A DNA stretch of 64,000 nucleotides from DATKDP01 sp035546335 (GTDB lineage Bacteria > Acidobacteriota > Thermoanaerobaculia > Gp7-AA8). The notes under the pieces were generated by a model. It saw only the letters and a list, made by a program, of their open reading frames with translations. It made no database searches and was not told where the DNA came from. Made by a program: the position numbers and the translations under genes. The stretch lies in NCBI GenBank assembly GCA_035546335.1, contig DATKDP010000106.1:62001-126000 (forward strand), in the 5' to 3' direction. Below, piece by piece: positions 63,149 to 64,000 of this stretch. Numbering within the stretch: position 1 is the stretch's first letter; the number at the start of each line of letters is the position of its first letter.

Positions 63149-64000
63149 CTATGCGATCCCGAGCTCTTCGGGGGCGCGATCGCTGACGACGATCCGGTTC
63201 TTCCCTTCGGATTTCGCCTGGTACATCGCGCCATCGGCGCGCTTCAGCAACTGTTCCTTTTCCGCTTCGATCTTCCGCTCTCCACTCCGCGGGACGAACG
63301 CAGCGATCCCGATCGACGCCGAGATCAGGCCGCGCAGGTGGACGGCAGGCAGCCCGAAGCCGTATTCGCGCTGAAGGAACGTGGTCTCTTCGACCGCAGC
63401 ACGGATTCGCTCGGCGATCCGGGACCCTTCCACCAGCGGTGTATCGGGCAGGATCATCACGAACTCGTCACCGCCGTAACGCGAAACGACGGAATCGGGA
63501 ACGGTGATCACCCGCTTGAGGAGAAATGCGACTTCGCGGAGAACCTGGCTGCCGGCCAGGTGGCCGTATCGATCGTTGACGGCCTTGAAATTGTCCAGAT
63601 CCATGAAGAGAAGAACAAATTCACGACCACTATCCGCCGTTTCCAGGACCAGCTCGTGAAGCCGCACGTGAAACCAGCGATCGTTGTACAGGCCGGTCAG
63701 ATCGTCACGCTTTGCCAGCTCCTGAGCGCGCTTCGCATCGAGGGCGTTCTGCAGGGTGAAGGAGGTGTAGCCGGCGAAGATCTCGAGAAGGGTCATGTCG
63801 CGGTCGGTGAACGGTTTGCCGTCGCCACGATTCACCAGCTCGAGAACACCACAGACGCTCTTTCCGATGTAGATCGGAACGCAGACGACGGACTGGGTCT
63901 GGTGTCCCACCTTCTCGTCGATCTCGGCGAAGAAGTAGGCGTCCTGATGAACGTCAGCCGAGAGGTAAGGGTGCCCTGTCTGGTAGACGCGGCCGGCGAT
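63149..64000 (-). CDS. GAF-GGDEF diguanylate cyclase (N-terminus beyond window)
   Basis: Partial protein with at least 283 residues visible. The first part is a GAF domain (VVCVPIYIGKSVCGVLELVNR). The GGDEF domain follows with RDDLTGLYNDRWFH, FMDLDNFKAVNDRYGHLAGSQVL, active site SRYGGDEFVMILP, and SIGIAAF...RADGAMYQAKSEGKNRIV. Active-site residues are complete, so it should make cyclic di-GMP. There is no RxxD inhibition site five residues before GGDEF (TVPDSVVSRYGGDEF). The start is beyond 64000. Confidence 0.93.
   Translation of the reverse strand: MAGRVYQTGHPYLSADVHQDAYFFAEIDEKVGHQTQSVVCVPIYIGKSVCGVLELVNRGDGKPFTDRDMTLLEIFAGYTSFTLQNALDAKRAQELAKRDDLTGLYNDRWFHVRLHELVLETADSGREFVLLFMDLDNFKAVNDRYGHLAGSQVLREVAFLLKRVITVPDSVVSRYGGDEFVMILPDTPLVEGSRIAERIRAAVEETTFLQREYGFGLPAVHLRGLISASIGIAAFVPRSGERKIEAEKEQLLKRADGAMYQAKSEGKNRIVVSDRAPEELGIA

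Overview
This is a GC-rich chromosomal stretch from a Gram-negative bacterium. A lipid A acyltransferase, a KDO-8-phosphate phosphatase, lipoproteins and a tandem RND pump point to an outer membrane. Three Ser/Thr kinases with unusual C-terminal domains (membrane domain, beta-propeller, pseudopilin-like), a DUF1028 protein and a bacterial GH63-type glucosidase suggest Acidobacteriota or a close relative. That assignment is inference; there is no rRNA in the window and I saw no tRNA.

Layout. 1-3605 (minus): zinc hydrolase-like protein, purH, kdsC and lpxL-type acyltransferase as one tightly spaced run. 3754-12302: Fe-S uracil-DNA glycosylase, two Ser/Thr kinases, a Rieske-cytochrome P450 fusion and a decayed zeta-type toxin remnant. 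12549-22605: cyclophilin fusion, proline dehydrogenase, DUF1028 protein, third kinase, cysteine synthase, YheT hydrolase. 22684-36592: Rieske oxygenase, two paralogous giant membrane proteins with DUF4214 tails, M20 peptidase, ApaG, GH63-like glucosidase, saccharopine dehydrogenase-like protein. 36887-41264 (minus): PIG-L deacetylase, a 46-residue membrane protein and a sodium:solute symporter, joined by overlapping start and stop codons. 41929-43640: an HMA-thioredoxin protein coupled to an outer-membrane-type protein. 44092-53380: lipoprotein, ArfB-like hydrolase, cytochrome c, MFP plus two RND pumps. 53582-64000: zinc-ribbon protein, rhodanese lipoprotein, M28 peptidase, response regulator, a ketosynthase/methyltransferase/flavoprotein operon, ATP-grasp and metallopeptidase pair, GGDEF protein.

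The strongest discovery is two genes that look broken by in-frame TGA but read better as selenoproteins. The rhodanese lipoprotein at 53973-54584 has TGA at the second position of a C-x-C active-site motif, and its rhodanese C-terminus continues intact past it. The protein at 42633-43640 has two TGA codons (U-P-A-U) directly after its signal peptide. Each is followed at the right distance by a hairpin with a G/GU apical loop, as expected of a bacterial SECIS. TGA also serves as an ordinary stop in neighbouring genes, so this is not a global code change.

Intergenic DNA is loaded with at least eight dispersed repeat families. The most unusual are long tracts of short purine-rich units (GAGACGAG, GAGGCTGG, GCAGATGGC) followed by their complements, so that each locus can fold on itself. 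One such tract runs into the 5' end of a membrane-protein gene.
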